Of a DNA stretch of 64,000 bases, positions 26,709-33,434 are shown in pieces (position 1 is the first letter of the stretch; each line of letters starts with the position of its first letter). Under the pieces are notes generated by a model. That model was given only the letters and a program-made list of their open reading frames with translations, searched no databases and was not told the DNA's origin. The stretch covers positions 1,984,001 to 2,048,000 of the forward strand of contig NZ_AP023410.1 in NCBI RefSeq assembly GCF_000193495.2, written 5' to 3'. The position numbers and the translations under genes are program-made. This DNA comes from Acetobacter aceti NBRC 14818 (GTDB taxonomy: Bacteria > Pseudomonadota > Alphaproteobacteria > Acetobacterales > Acetobacteraceae).

Positions 26709-26972
26709 ATGACCCACCCATCCTTCCAGGATCACCCGCCTCTGACGGCGCGTGTGAACGCCTATGACGAGCAGCATCTCGACCTTTATCTCCGCCTCCT
26801 GATCGCCGACGAGGAAGGTGCCGACTGGCGCGAAGTCGTTGCGGTGCTGTTCAAAATCGATCCTGTCTGTGAACCCGTGCGCGCCAGGGCTGTTTACGAC
26901 AACCATCTTGCACGGGCGCGCTGGATGACCAAAGCCGGCTACCGGCATTTGCTGGAGCCGCGCCTGCAATAG
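26709..26972 (+). CDS. Short DUF2285 protein, QseM-like antiactivator candidate
   Basis: 87-residue protein with a single DUF2285-type domain: YDEQHLDLYLRLLIADEEGA, DWREVVAVLFKIDP and the end block ARARWMTKAGYRHLL. In Mesorhizobium ICEs the protein of this size and type is QseM, which blocks both the quorum-sensing activator TraR and the excision activator FseA. Its place directly upstream of an FseA-like gene supports the same role. There is GAGGGATCGTC before the ATG at 26709. No TraR or TraI gene is in this window. Confidence 0.75.
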   Translation: MTHPSFQDHPPLTARVNAYDEQHLDLYLRLLIADEEGADWREVVAVLFKIDPVCEPVRARAVYDNHLARARWMTKAGYRHLLEPRLQ

Positions 26973-27110
26973 CCGGGCTTCGCCGGCCCACGCGCTGGTC
27001 CCCCACGGCACTCTCCCCAATAGAAAATCAGGGTCTATGCGCTCGCGGTTCCGATCCGGCTAATTGAGGCTGCCCCCTTGCCGTATGAGGGGCCAGACAG
27101 GGAGGTCACC

Positions 27111-27329
27111 ATGCCGACATCCTTCTGGCGTTCACAGGAAATACGCGACCGTATCAGCACTCTGGACCGTTCCGGTTTCGCCGTCGAGTTCCTGCGCCGC
27201 AACGCGACGTACCGTCGCGAGTATGCCCGCCTGCAACGACGCATCGCCCGCCGGGCAACGGACGCCGCCGCAGAGCGCGCGGCGTTCGCCGAACGCTGGG
27301 GGTTGGGCTTTTGTCCATGCTCCCGATGA
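27111..27329 (+). CDS. DUF6499-type N-terminal half of an FseA-like activator
   Basis: 72-residue zero-frame product with the DUF6499 pattern FWRSQEIRDRI and LDRSGFAVEFLRRNATYRREY. The ATG at 27111 follows GGGAGGT; a TTG at 27078 would add eleven residues. The frame ends at TGA 27327-27329, but the protein-like sequence continues in the +1 frame (next entry). In Mesorhizobium ICEs the matching pair of ORFs is joined by programmed +1 frameshifting to make FseA, the activator of excision. The candidate slip site is the CTTTT run at 27308-27312. Confidence 0.8.
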   Translation: MPTSFWRSQEIRDRISTLDRSGFAVEFLRRNATYRREYARLQRRIARRATDAAAERAAFAERWGLGFCPCSR

Positions 27330-27897
27330 ACCCGCCCGCCGCGGCCGCATGGTCTGGAGGCCCGAGGTCTCCCCGGCCACGCTGATTCTCACGCCGGCAC
27401 CCTCGGGTTTCGCGACGGTGACCCCGATCGAACCCGCCATGCTGGGGAATATCCTGGCCCGTCACGACGATGCGGATGGCGGGTGGCTTACGATCGGCGA
27501 CGCGGTTGGCGATCTCTTTCTTCGGCTTCTGGACCCTTCGGCCTTGCAACGCCCCGCCGTGCTGCTGCCGCTGGACGCTGCCGGCGAGCTTCGTCTCGAC
27601 GTGGCGTTGCGCTTTTTCCGGCATCTGCGTGGCAGCCGCGTTGCCCTGCTTCCACGCGCGCTCCAGCTCACGCCGCTCCAGCGTGCGCGGCAGATTCAGC
27701 TTCTGATCGCCTTCGACATTCAGGAAATTGGTGGCGGCCCACGTGAGGTCGCCATAGCCGCCGGCCGTTCATGGCAGGCGATTTTACCTTCCATCGAGTG
27801 GAAGAACACTGCGGCGCGGCGCTTTGCGGATCGCCTGATTCAGGACGCAGAGAACCGGGTAAACGGCGGTTACCTGGATTTCTTACACGGCAAATAG
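27313..27897 (+). CDS. DUF2285 C-terminal half of an FseA-like activator (+1 frame)
   Basis: Continuation of the preceding ORF in the +1 frame, reading VHAPDEPARRGRMVWRPEV just after the CTTTT run and ending at 27897 with a DUF2285/RovC-type DNA-binding region (ALQLTPLQRARQIQLLIAFD, IAAGRSWQAI, WKNTAARRFADRLIQDA). No ribosome binding site or convincing start codon lies at the junction, so independent translation is unlikely, while a +1 shift at TTT-T would produce a fused protein of about 260 residues. The start coordinate is the first base after the presumed slip. A sequencing or natural frameshift mutation is the alternative. Confidence 0.75.
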   Translation, partial: VHAPDEPARRGRMVWRPEVSPATLILTPAPSGFATVTPIEPAMLGNILARHDDADGGWLTIGDAVGDLFLRLLDPSALQRPAVLLPLDAAGELRLDVALRFFRHLRGSRVALLPRALQLTPLQRARQIQLLIAFDIQEIGGGPREVAIAAGRSWQAILPSIEWKNTAARRFADRLIQDAENRVNGGYLDFLHGK

Positions 27898-28119
27898 CAT
27901 CAGCCGTTTTTCGCTCTCCTGCGCTGTTTCCCTCCATTTTTTCGACGCTGGCCTGCGCCCGGCTGCGCACGGTAACTCTTGCGCGCGTCATGGTCCGCCG
28001 AAGGTGGACACTGAGTCTGAAAAATCTTCGTCCACCCCCAACGCCTGCTTTCTTCGCCACCGTCATCCCGATCCGCCGCGACTTCGCCGCGACGCTTCAA
28101 AACCGGACGGAGGCATATC

Positions 28120-28371
28120 ATGCTCAACAGACCCACGCCCTCACCGGCGCGCTATCTGCGCACCCATGAGGCTGCGCAAATTCTCGGACTTTCGCCGCGC
28201 ACACTGGAAAAATATCGCTGCCACGGTACAGGACCGACGTTCCGCAAGCTTGGTGGTCGCGTCGTCTATCTGATCGATGACCTCGACGTATGGGCAGCCG
28301 CCGGTGCGTGCAAATCCACCTCCGACCCGAATTATGACGCGGCGCGTGCCGCCGGGCATGACCCACGATGA
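28120..28371 (+). CDS. RdfS/AlpA-like helix-turn-helix protein (excisionase type)
   Basis: 83-residue protein with a MerR/AlpA-type winged helix: RYLRTHEAAQILGLSPRTLE, KYRCHGTGPTFRKLGGRVVY and a final LDVWAAA. Proteins of this type act as recombination directionality factors; in ICEMlSymR7A the equivalent is RdfS, expressed under FseA control and encoded directly upstream of replication and transfer genes. GGAGG precedes the ATG at 28120, and the stop overlaps the repA start (ATGA). No integrase is visible in the window, so its target recombinase is unknown. Confidence 0.75.
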   Translation: MLNRPTPSPARYLRTHEAAQILGLSPRTLEKYRCHGTGPTFRKLGGRVVYLIDDLDVWAAAGACKSTSDPNYDAARAAGHDPR

Positions 28372-29459
28372 ATGCCGCGCCGGGTATTCCGCGTTCCAGG
28401 CGCGCAAGCGAACGCAACAGGCTCGACCCGTTCGTGGTCTCCGGCGGGGATGCCAGCCCGCGCGATCAGCGCGACCTGATGGAGCGACCGTTCTTCTCGC
28501 TCGCGAAGACAAAGCGCACGGTGCCGATCTTCTATGAAGCCGGTGACGTCCGTGTCGAAGTCTTCGGCATGCCCGACCATGGCATGGCGACGATCTGGGA
28601 CGCCGATGTGCTGATCTGGGCCGCCAGCCAGATCGTCGAGGCGGAAAATCTTGGTCTTACGACATCGCGCTTCCTGCGCTTCACGCCCTATCAGCTTCTG
28701 AGCAGTATCGGGCGTCAGACGGGAGCGCGGGATTATGGGCTACTCAAGGCGGCACTGACCCGGCTCCAGTCCACCGTGGTCGCCACTACGATCCGCAACG
28801 GCCAGAACTGGCGCCGTCAGCAGTTCTCCTGGATCACCGAATGGGAGATCTGTGCCAGCCAGACGGGCCGCGCCGCTGGTGTCGAGATCGTCATTCCCGA
28901 ATGGTTCTATCGCGGCGTGATCGACCGCTCGCTCGTGCTTGCCATCGACCCGGCCTATTTCCGCCTCACCGGCGGCATCGAACGCTGGCTCTATCGCATC
29001 GCCCGCAAGCATGCTGGCCGCCAGCGTGCGGGCTGGACCTTCGAGATCGCCCATCTGCATGCGAAATCCGGCAGCCTGGTGCGTGTCTCGGATTTCGCCA
29101 TCCAGATCCGGCATATCGCCGCCCGCCAGTCGTTGCCCGGCTATCGCCTGGGCATCGAGCGCGACGGCGCGCGCGAATTGCTCCGCATCCTGCCGGCCGA
29201 CTTATCCACAATTCCTGTGGATAACCATGTGAATGGTATCGGGATTTCACACGCAACCCTTATCGGGACATCACACGCAGGACTATCGGGACTTCGCACG
29301 CACGAATCGCAGCTAAGTCTTTGGCCTGAAACGGCGATTCCGGCCCTTAACTTATCTAACTTAGAATCTAACTCTTATGTTGATGGGGCGGGCCGCCTTG
29401 CGGATAACGGCCCTGGTCCCTCCGTTTCCGGCCCAAAAGCACGCGGAGACGGGCCATGA
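28368..29459 (+). CDS. repA: Replication initiator protein A (RPA family)
   Basis: 363-residue plasmid replication initiator of the RepA/RPA family. The core reads MERPFFSLAKTKRTVPIFYE, MATIWDADVLIWAASQIVEA and TPYQLLSSIGR, with LTGGIERWLYRIARKHAG towards the end of the domain. This family initiates replication in broad-host plasmids and also occurs in ICEs that replicate after excision. The C-terminal 70 residues are of low complexity and may be unimportant. It is coupled to the rdfS-like gene before it and to parA after it by ATGA-type overlaps. Confidence 0.88.
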   Translation: MNAAPGIPRSRRASERNRLDPFVVSGGDASPRDQRDLMERPFFSLAKTKRTVPIFYEAGDVRVEVFGMPDHGMATIWDADVLIWAASQIVEAENLGLTTSRFLRFTPYQLLSSIGRQTGARDYGLLKAALTRLQSTVVATTIRNGQNWRRQQFSWITEWEICASQTGRAAGVEIVIPEWFYRGVIDRSLVLAIDPAYFRLTGGIERWLYRIARKHAGRQRAGWTFEIAHLHAKSGSLVRVSDFAIQIRHIAARQSLPGYRLGIERDGARELLRILPADLSTIPVDNHVNGIGISHATLIGTSHAGLSGLRTHESQLSLWPETAIPALNLSNLESNSYVDGAGRLADNGPGPSVSGPKARGDGP

Positions 29460-30094
29460 TCGTGGCCCTCCTCAACCAGAAGGGCGGCGTCGGCAAGACG
29501 ACGCTGGCGCTGCATCTCGCGGGCCAATGGGCTCGGGAAGGCCGGCGCGTGACGGTCATCGATGCCGACCCGCAGGGCTCGGCGCTGGACTGGTCGGCGC
29601 AGCGCGCACGGGAGGGACTGCCCCGCCTGTTCGGCGTGATCGGCCTGGCGCGCGACACGCTGCATCACGAGGCGCCGGAACTGGCTCAGGGGGTGGATCA
29701 CGTCGTCATCGACGGTCCGCCTCGGGTGGCGGCGCTGCTGCGCTCCGCCCTGCTGGCGGCCGATCTGGTGCTGATCCCGGTGCAGCCTTCGCCGTTCGAC
29801 GGCTGGGCCTCGGCCGAAATGCTGCGGCTGCTGGCGGAAGCGCGGCTCTTCCGTCCCGGTCTGCTGGCCCGTTTCGTGCTGAACCGCTGCGCCGCGCGCA
29901 CGGTGATCGCCCGCGAAACCCGGCTGGCGCTGGTGGGGCATGAGCCGGCGGCGCTGGCAGCGCGGATCGGCCAGCGGGTCGCGTTCGCCGACATGGCGCG
30001 CACCGGCCGCTTGGTCTGCGACTTGCGCCCGCAGGGGATTGCCGCCCGCGAAATCGCCGCACTGACAGCCGAGATTGGGGGGCTGGTGTCATGA
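29456..30094 (+). CDS. parA: ParA-family partition ATPase
   Basis: 212-residue ParA ATPase. The deviant Walker A motif is present in full (LNQKGGVGKTTLALHLAGQW), then IDADPQGSALDW and the Walker B-like HVVIDGPPR. It should move or position the element's DNA. GCGGAGAC lies before the ATG at 29456 and the start overlaps repA. There is no adjacent parB; the small ribbon-helix-helix protein at 30831 or the large ParB-like protein at 16158 could be the partner. Confidence 0.92.
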   Translation: MIVALLNQKGGVGKTTLALHLAGQWAREGRRVTVIDADPQGSALDWSAQRAREGLPRLFGVIGLARDTLHHEAPELAQGVDHVVIDGPPRVAALLRSALLAADLVLIPVQPSPFDGWASAEMLRLLAEARLFRPGLLARFVLNRCAARTVIARETRLALVGHEPAALAARIGQRVAFADMARTGRLVCDLRPQGIAAREIAALTAEIGGLVS

Positions 30095-30834
30095 CCCTGC
30101 TGACCGGCGACAGCGCGCTCCTGATGCCCTGGCACGGCCCCTACGACATGATCCTGGTCGATCCCCCCTATGGCGATACGTCGCTCGCATGGGACCGGCG
30201 CATAGCGGATTGGCCCGGCAAGGCGCTCGCTGCCCTGAAACCCAGCGGCTCGCTCTGGGTTTTCGGCTCCCTGCGGAGTTTCCTTGCATCCAACGCGGCA
30301 TTTCGGAATGCGGGCTGGAAATATGCCCAGGAACTGGTCTGGGAGAAGCAGAACGGTTCCAGCTTCCATGCCGATCGGTTCCGGCGCGTGCATGAACTGA
30401 TCGTCCAGTTCTATCGCGACGATACGCCCTGGCGCGCCGTCTACAACGTGGTTCCGACCACGTCCGACGCACGGGCACGCACGGTACGACGGAAACACCG
30501 GCCGCCCCACATGGGTCGGATCGATGCCGGTCGTTACGTCAGCGAGGACGGTGGCCCGCGCCTGATGCGCTCCGTGATTCCGGTCCGTAATACGCATGGC
30601 CGGGCCATCCACCCGACCGAGAAGCCGGTGGCGTTGCTGGAGATCCTGATCCGCACGAGCTGCCCACCGGGTGGCCTGGTGGGCGACTGGTTCGCCGGCT
30701 CGGGGGCTGCTGGCGTCGCCTGTCGGCTCGCCGGTCGGCGCTATGTCGGCTGCGAGATCGATCCTGTCATGGCGCAGAAAGCGCGCGACCGTATCGCGTC
30801 CGTGCTGCCGCTCGGCGAGGGAATATCGCCATGA
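30091..30834 (+). CDS. Site-specific DNA methyltransferase (N4/N6 type)
   Basis: 247-residue DNA methyltransferase with the catalytic motif DPPYGDTSLAWDR near the N-terminus and the AdoMet-binding FAGSG motif near the C-terminus, the beta-class order. It methylates exocyclic amino groups (adenine N6 or cytosine N4). No restriction enzyme is adjacent, so it is an orphan methylase, probably protecting the element during transfer or regulating it. It overlaps parA by four bases (ATGA). Confidence 0.85.
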   Translation: MTLLTGDSALLMPWHGPYDMILVDPPYGDTSLAWDRRIADWPGKALAALKPSGSLWVFGSLRSFLASNAAFRNAGWKYAQELVWEKQNGSSFHADRFRRVHELIVQFYRDDTPWRAVYNVVPTTSDARARTVRRKHRPPHMGRIDAGRYVSEDGGPRLMRSVIPVRNTHGRAIHPTEKPVALLEILIRTSCPPGGLVGDWFAGSGAAGVACRLAGRRYVGCEIDPVMAQKARDRIASVLPLGEGISP

Positions 30835-31073
30835 CAGAGCGTCGCACGCTACCCGGCTTCGCGTCGCGCCCCGCCGACCCGGAACGCTGGGTCAAGGCGC
30901 CGGACAAGCCTGCGGCTGCCAACCACTTCACCGCCCGGCTGACCATCGACGTCACGCCGGCGCTGCGCGCCCGCATCAAGGTCGCGGCGTTCCAGCGCGG
31001 CATGACCGTCGCCGACATGCTGCGCGCGCTGCTCGCCCGTGAGTTCCCTGACAATCCCGGAGACGTGCCATGA
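30831..31073 (+). CDS. Small ribbon-helix-helix-like protein
   Basis: 80-residue protein with a disordered basic N-terminus and a C-terminal strand-helix-helix pattern (FTARLTIDVTPALRARIKVA, then FQRGMTVADMLRALLAREF) like that of ParG and other ribbon-helix-helix DNA binders. Its coupling to the methyltransferase gene (ATGA overlap) and closeness to parA suggest a partition or regulatory role. Family membership is inferred from pattern alone. Confidence 0.65.
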   Translation: MTERRTLPGFASRPADPERWVKAPDKPAAANHFTARLTIDVTPALRARIKVAAFQRGMTVADMLRALLAREFPDNPGDVP

Positions 31074-31570
31074 ACGGACGATTTTCTACGCCGCCGCATC
31101 GCCGCGCGGCGTCGCTGACCCATGTCGAACTGACCTGGATCGAGAAGCGTATCGAGCGCTGGTTGCGCTTCGGCCACCGCGTTGACGAACAGATCCTTGA
31201 TGGTCGCCGCCGCATTTCCAGTTTCGCGCCGGGCAGCATCTTCGCCTTCGTTCGCTGGGCGTCGAACGATCTGGGAGCCACGGTCTCCCGCGTGGACATC
31301 GTACGGGCGGTGGAGGCAGGAAGCCCGTTCCAGACCCTCCCGTTTGTGCGTCCCGGTGGCGAAATCCTGCTGCGTGTCGATAGCTGGCCGAGGGTCGAGC
31401 GCGTACTCCGGGCGATCGACGTTATTGACGCGCTGGGCATCGACCCGGCGGATGCCGCACCCGAATACTGGCGGCATCTCCACCATCGCATCAGTGCCGG
31501 ACATGAGCCCCGCAGCTACACGCGTGAGCAGCAGTCAGCATGGCTCAAGCGACGGCAGGTGACGTCATGA
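31070..31570 (+). CDS. DUF2840-family protein
   Basis: 166-residue protein of the DUF2840 family, recognised from THVELTWIEKRIERWLRFG, APGSIFAFVRWASNDLGATV and the C-terminal YWRHLHHRI segment. The family occurs in conjugative-transfer regions just before traF and has no assigned function. It starts within the end of the preceding gene and overlaps the traF-like start, so it is part of one long transfer operon. Confidence 0.8.
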   Translation: MNGRFSTPPHRRAASLTHVELTWIEKRIERWLRFGHRVDEQILDGRRRISSFAPGSIFAFVRWASNDLGATVSRVDIVRAVEAGSPFQTLPFVRPGGEILLRVDSWPRVERVLRAIDVIDALGIDPADAAPEYWRHLHHRISAGHEPRSYTREQQSAWLKRRQVTS

Positions 31571-32124
31571 CCCGGCGTGGCTGGTTCTTCGCCACCTATT
31601 TCGCGGTGCTCGGCGTGGGCATTTCACTGGCCGTGCATCCTATGCCCCGGCTGATCTGGAATGAGACGGCGAGCGTGCCAATCGGACTTTATCGGCTGCA
31701 CACGGACCTTTCGCCGCATGTCGGCGATCTGGTCGCTGTCCGTCTGCCCGAGCGCGCGGCGACGCTGCTGGCGACGCGCGGCTACCTCCCTCTCGGTGTG
31801 CCCCTGCTCAAACCTGTAGCGGCCATCGCAGGGCAGTCCGTTTGCCGTACCGGACAACGCATCACCATCGACGGAAAATTCGCTGGCGACGCGCAATCCG
31901 TCGATCACCGTGGCCGCCCGCTGCCCGTCTGGCAGGGCTGCCAACACCTCGATCCCGGCCAGGTCTTCGTCATGAACCCGGCCGAACCACGCAGTCTCGA
32001 CGGTCGATATTTCGGCGTGCTGTCCCTCTCCACCGTCATCGGCCGTGCCACCCCGGTCTGGCGTCCATCCGGGAGCGGCCAGGCCGTCGCCTCATCCTCC
32101 AATCCATCCTCGAAAGGACAATAA
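31567..32124 (+). CDS. traF: TraF-type S26 signal peptidase
   Basis: 185-residue conjugative-transfer peptidase. The N-terminal membrane helix (WFFATYFAVLGVGISLAV) is followed by the S26 catalytic region with the serine in NETASVPIGLYRL and the lysine side in LLKPVAAIAGQSVC; then comes GQVFVMNPAEPRSLDGRYFG. In IncP-type systems TraF processes (cyclises) the pilin TrbC. The ATG at 31567 overlaps the DUF2840 stop. The matching trb genes are expected beyond the window, after traG. Confidence 0.85.
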   Translation: MTRRGWFFATYFAVLGVGISLAVHPMPRLIWNETASVPIGLYRLHTDLSPHVGDLVAVRLPERAATLLATRGYLPLGVPLLKPVAAIAGQSVCRTGQRITIDGKFAGDAQSVDHRGRPLPVWQGCQHLDPGQVFVMNPAEPRSLDGRYFGVLSLSTVIGRATPVWRPSGSGQAVASSSNPSSKGQ

Positions 32125-32125
32125 G

Positions 32126-32464
32126 ATGGCACAGATCGGTCTTTTCACCCGCACCAAAACCGGCTTTGCCGGGCGCATCCGCACCCTCACCGTGACGCAG
32201 GATCTTATCCTCATTCCGGCCGATTTTTCTGATGCCGAACATGCTCCGGATTATCGCGTCCATCTCACCGACGCGGACGGCCCGGAGGTCGGCGCAGGCT
32301 GGAAACGCACCGGCGAGAGGGCTGGTGAATACATCGCCGTAGCCCTCGACGATCCCGCCTTCACGCAGCCGATCCGGGCCAATCTCTTCCGCACCGCCGA
32401 CGACCGCGCGGTCTGGGTGCTGAACTGGACGCGCCCGTCAAAGCGCGCCGAACGGGGAGATTGA
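32126..32464 (+). CDS. DUF736-family protein, second copy
   Basis: 112-residue DUF736 protein: MAQIGLFTRTKTGFAGRIRT, DYRVHLTDADGPEVGAGWKR and YIAVALDDPAFTQPIRANLF. It is clearly related to, but quite different from, the copy encoded at 25294, so it is not a recent duplicate. AAAGGAC lies before the ATG at 32126. It belongs to the transfer operon; function unknown. Confidence 0.88.
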   Translation: MAQIGLFTRTKTGFAGRIRTLTVTQDLILIPADFSDAEHAPDYRVHLTDADGPEVGAGWKRTGERAGEYIAVALDDPAFTQPIRANLFRTADDRAVWVLNWTRPSKRAERGD

Positions 32465-32468
32465 GACG

Positions 32469-33140
32469 ATGCGACGCGCCTTCTTCCTCGCTGTCGGCAT
32501 CACCGCGATCGGCGTATTGGCTGCTGCCGACCAGACACGGGCTGCGTCGGTTTCGACACTCGCCGGCACCGATCCTTTTGCTGCCCAGATCGCTGAGGCA
32601 GTCCGCCGTTTCGACGTTCCGACCGCCTGGATAAGGGCGGTGATGCGTGCTGAGAGCGGCGGCGACACCAGCGCGATTTCGTCAAAAGGCGCGGTCGGAC
32701 TCATGCAGATCATGCCCACGACCTGGGCCAACCTGCGTGTCCGTTACGGGCTGGGAAGTGATCCATTCGATGTGCATGACAACATTCTCGCGGGTGCTGC
32801 GTACCTGCGCGAGATGCACGATCGCTACGGCTCACCGGGATTTCTCGCAGCCTATAATGCCGGACCGGGACGCTACGAGGACTTCCGCGATCGGCATCGC
32901 CCGTTGCCGCCCGAAACACTCGCCTATGTCGCCGGTCTTCTGCCTCTTCTCGGCCAGAACGGTGACACAATACCGCTTCTGGCGGTGCATCCCGATCCCC
33001 TGGCATGGAGGCGCGCGCCGATCTTTATCGCACTCGCGAACGATGCGTCTGCCAACATCACCGCACGCGATCTGTCGCCTATTGCACCGCACTCCGCTGG
33101 CCTGTTCGTGACGGTTTCTGACAGGGAGCCGGCACCATGA
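32469..33140 (+). CDS. Lytic transglycosylase of the transfer system
   Basis: 223-residue secreted enzyme with a signal peptide and an SLT domain: VMRAESGGDTSAISSKGAVG with the catalytic Glu in AESGG, then LMQIMPTTW and NILAGAAYLREMHDRYG...AAYNAGPG. It cuts peptidoglycan to let the type IV secretion channel through the wall (VirB1-like). GGGGAG lies upstream of the ATG at 32469. It ends just before the noncoding region in front of the relaxase gene. Confidence 0.9.
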   Translation: MRRAFFLAVGITAIGVLAAADQTRAASVSTLAGTDPFAAQIAEAVRRFDVPTAWIRAVMRAESGGDTSAISSKGAVGLMQIMPTTWANLRVRYGLGSDPFDVHDNILAGAAYLREMHDRYGSPGFLAAYNAGPGRYEDFRDRHRPLPPETLAYVAGLLPLLGQNGDTIPLLAVHPDPLAWRRAPIFIALANDASANITARDLSPIAPHSAGLFVTVSDREPAP

Positions 33141-33434
33141 CCATGCCGAATCCGCCTCTGCTTACCGCCCATTCGCAGCCGGTCGCAGGTCAGCGCATCA
33201 TCGTGGTCTGGCGTGGTCCAGCGTTTCTCATGAGGGATCGTAGCAGGGATCAGGGGGCGCACTGGGTCTGGGCAAAGAAGAGGCGAGATAAAAGGGCGCA
33301 CATTGCGCCTCGGTTGGGGTGTTGGTTTTCCAGCGTTTTTACCTTTCCTACACAATGTTTCTCTCTCTCCTCCAATGTTTTCCGACCCTACTTTTCCTTG
33401 TTGCACCGGCCTTTTTCGCACATTCGGGGCGCCA
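33141..33434. other. Noncoding region before the relaxase gene, candidate oriT
   Basis: About 290 bases between the transglycosylase and relaxase genes. An open frame from 33137 reads through but has poor protein character. The stretch 33294-33308 is a perfect palindrome GGCGCA-CAT-TGCGCC, and GGGCGCAC occurs twice (near 33256 and 33293). Transfer origins commonly lie next to the relaxase gene, so this is a candidate; no nick site is proven. Confidence 0.4.
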
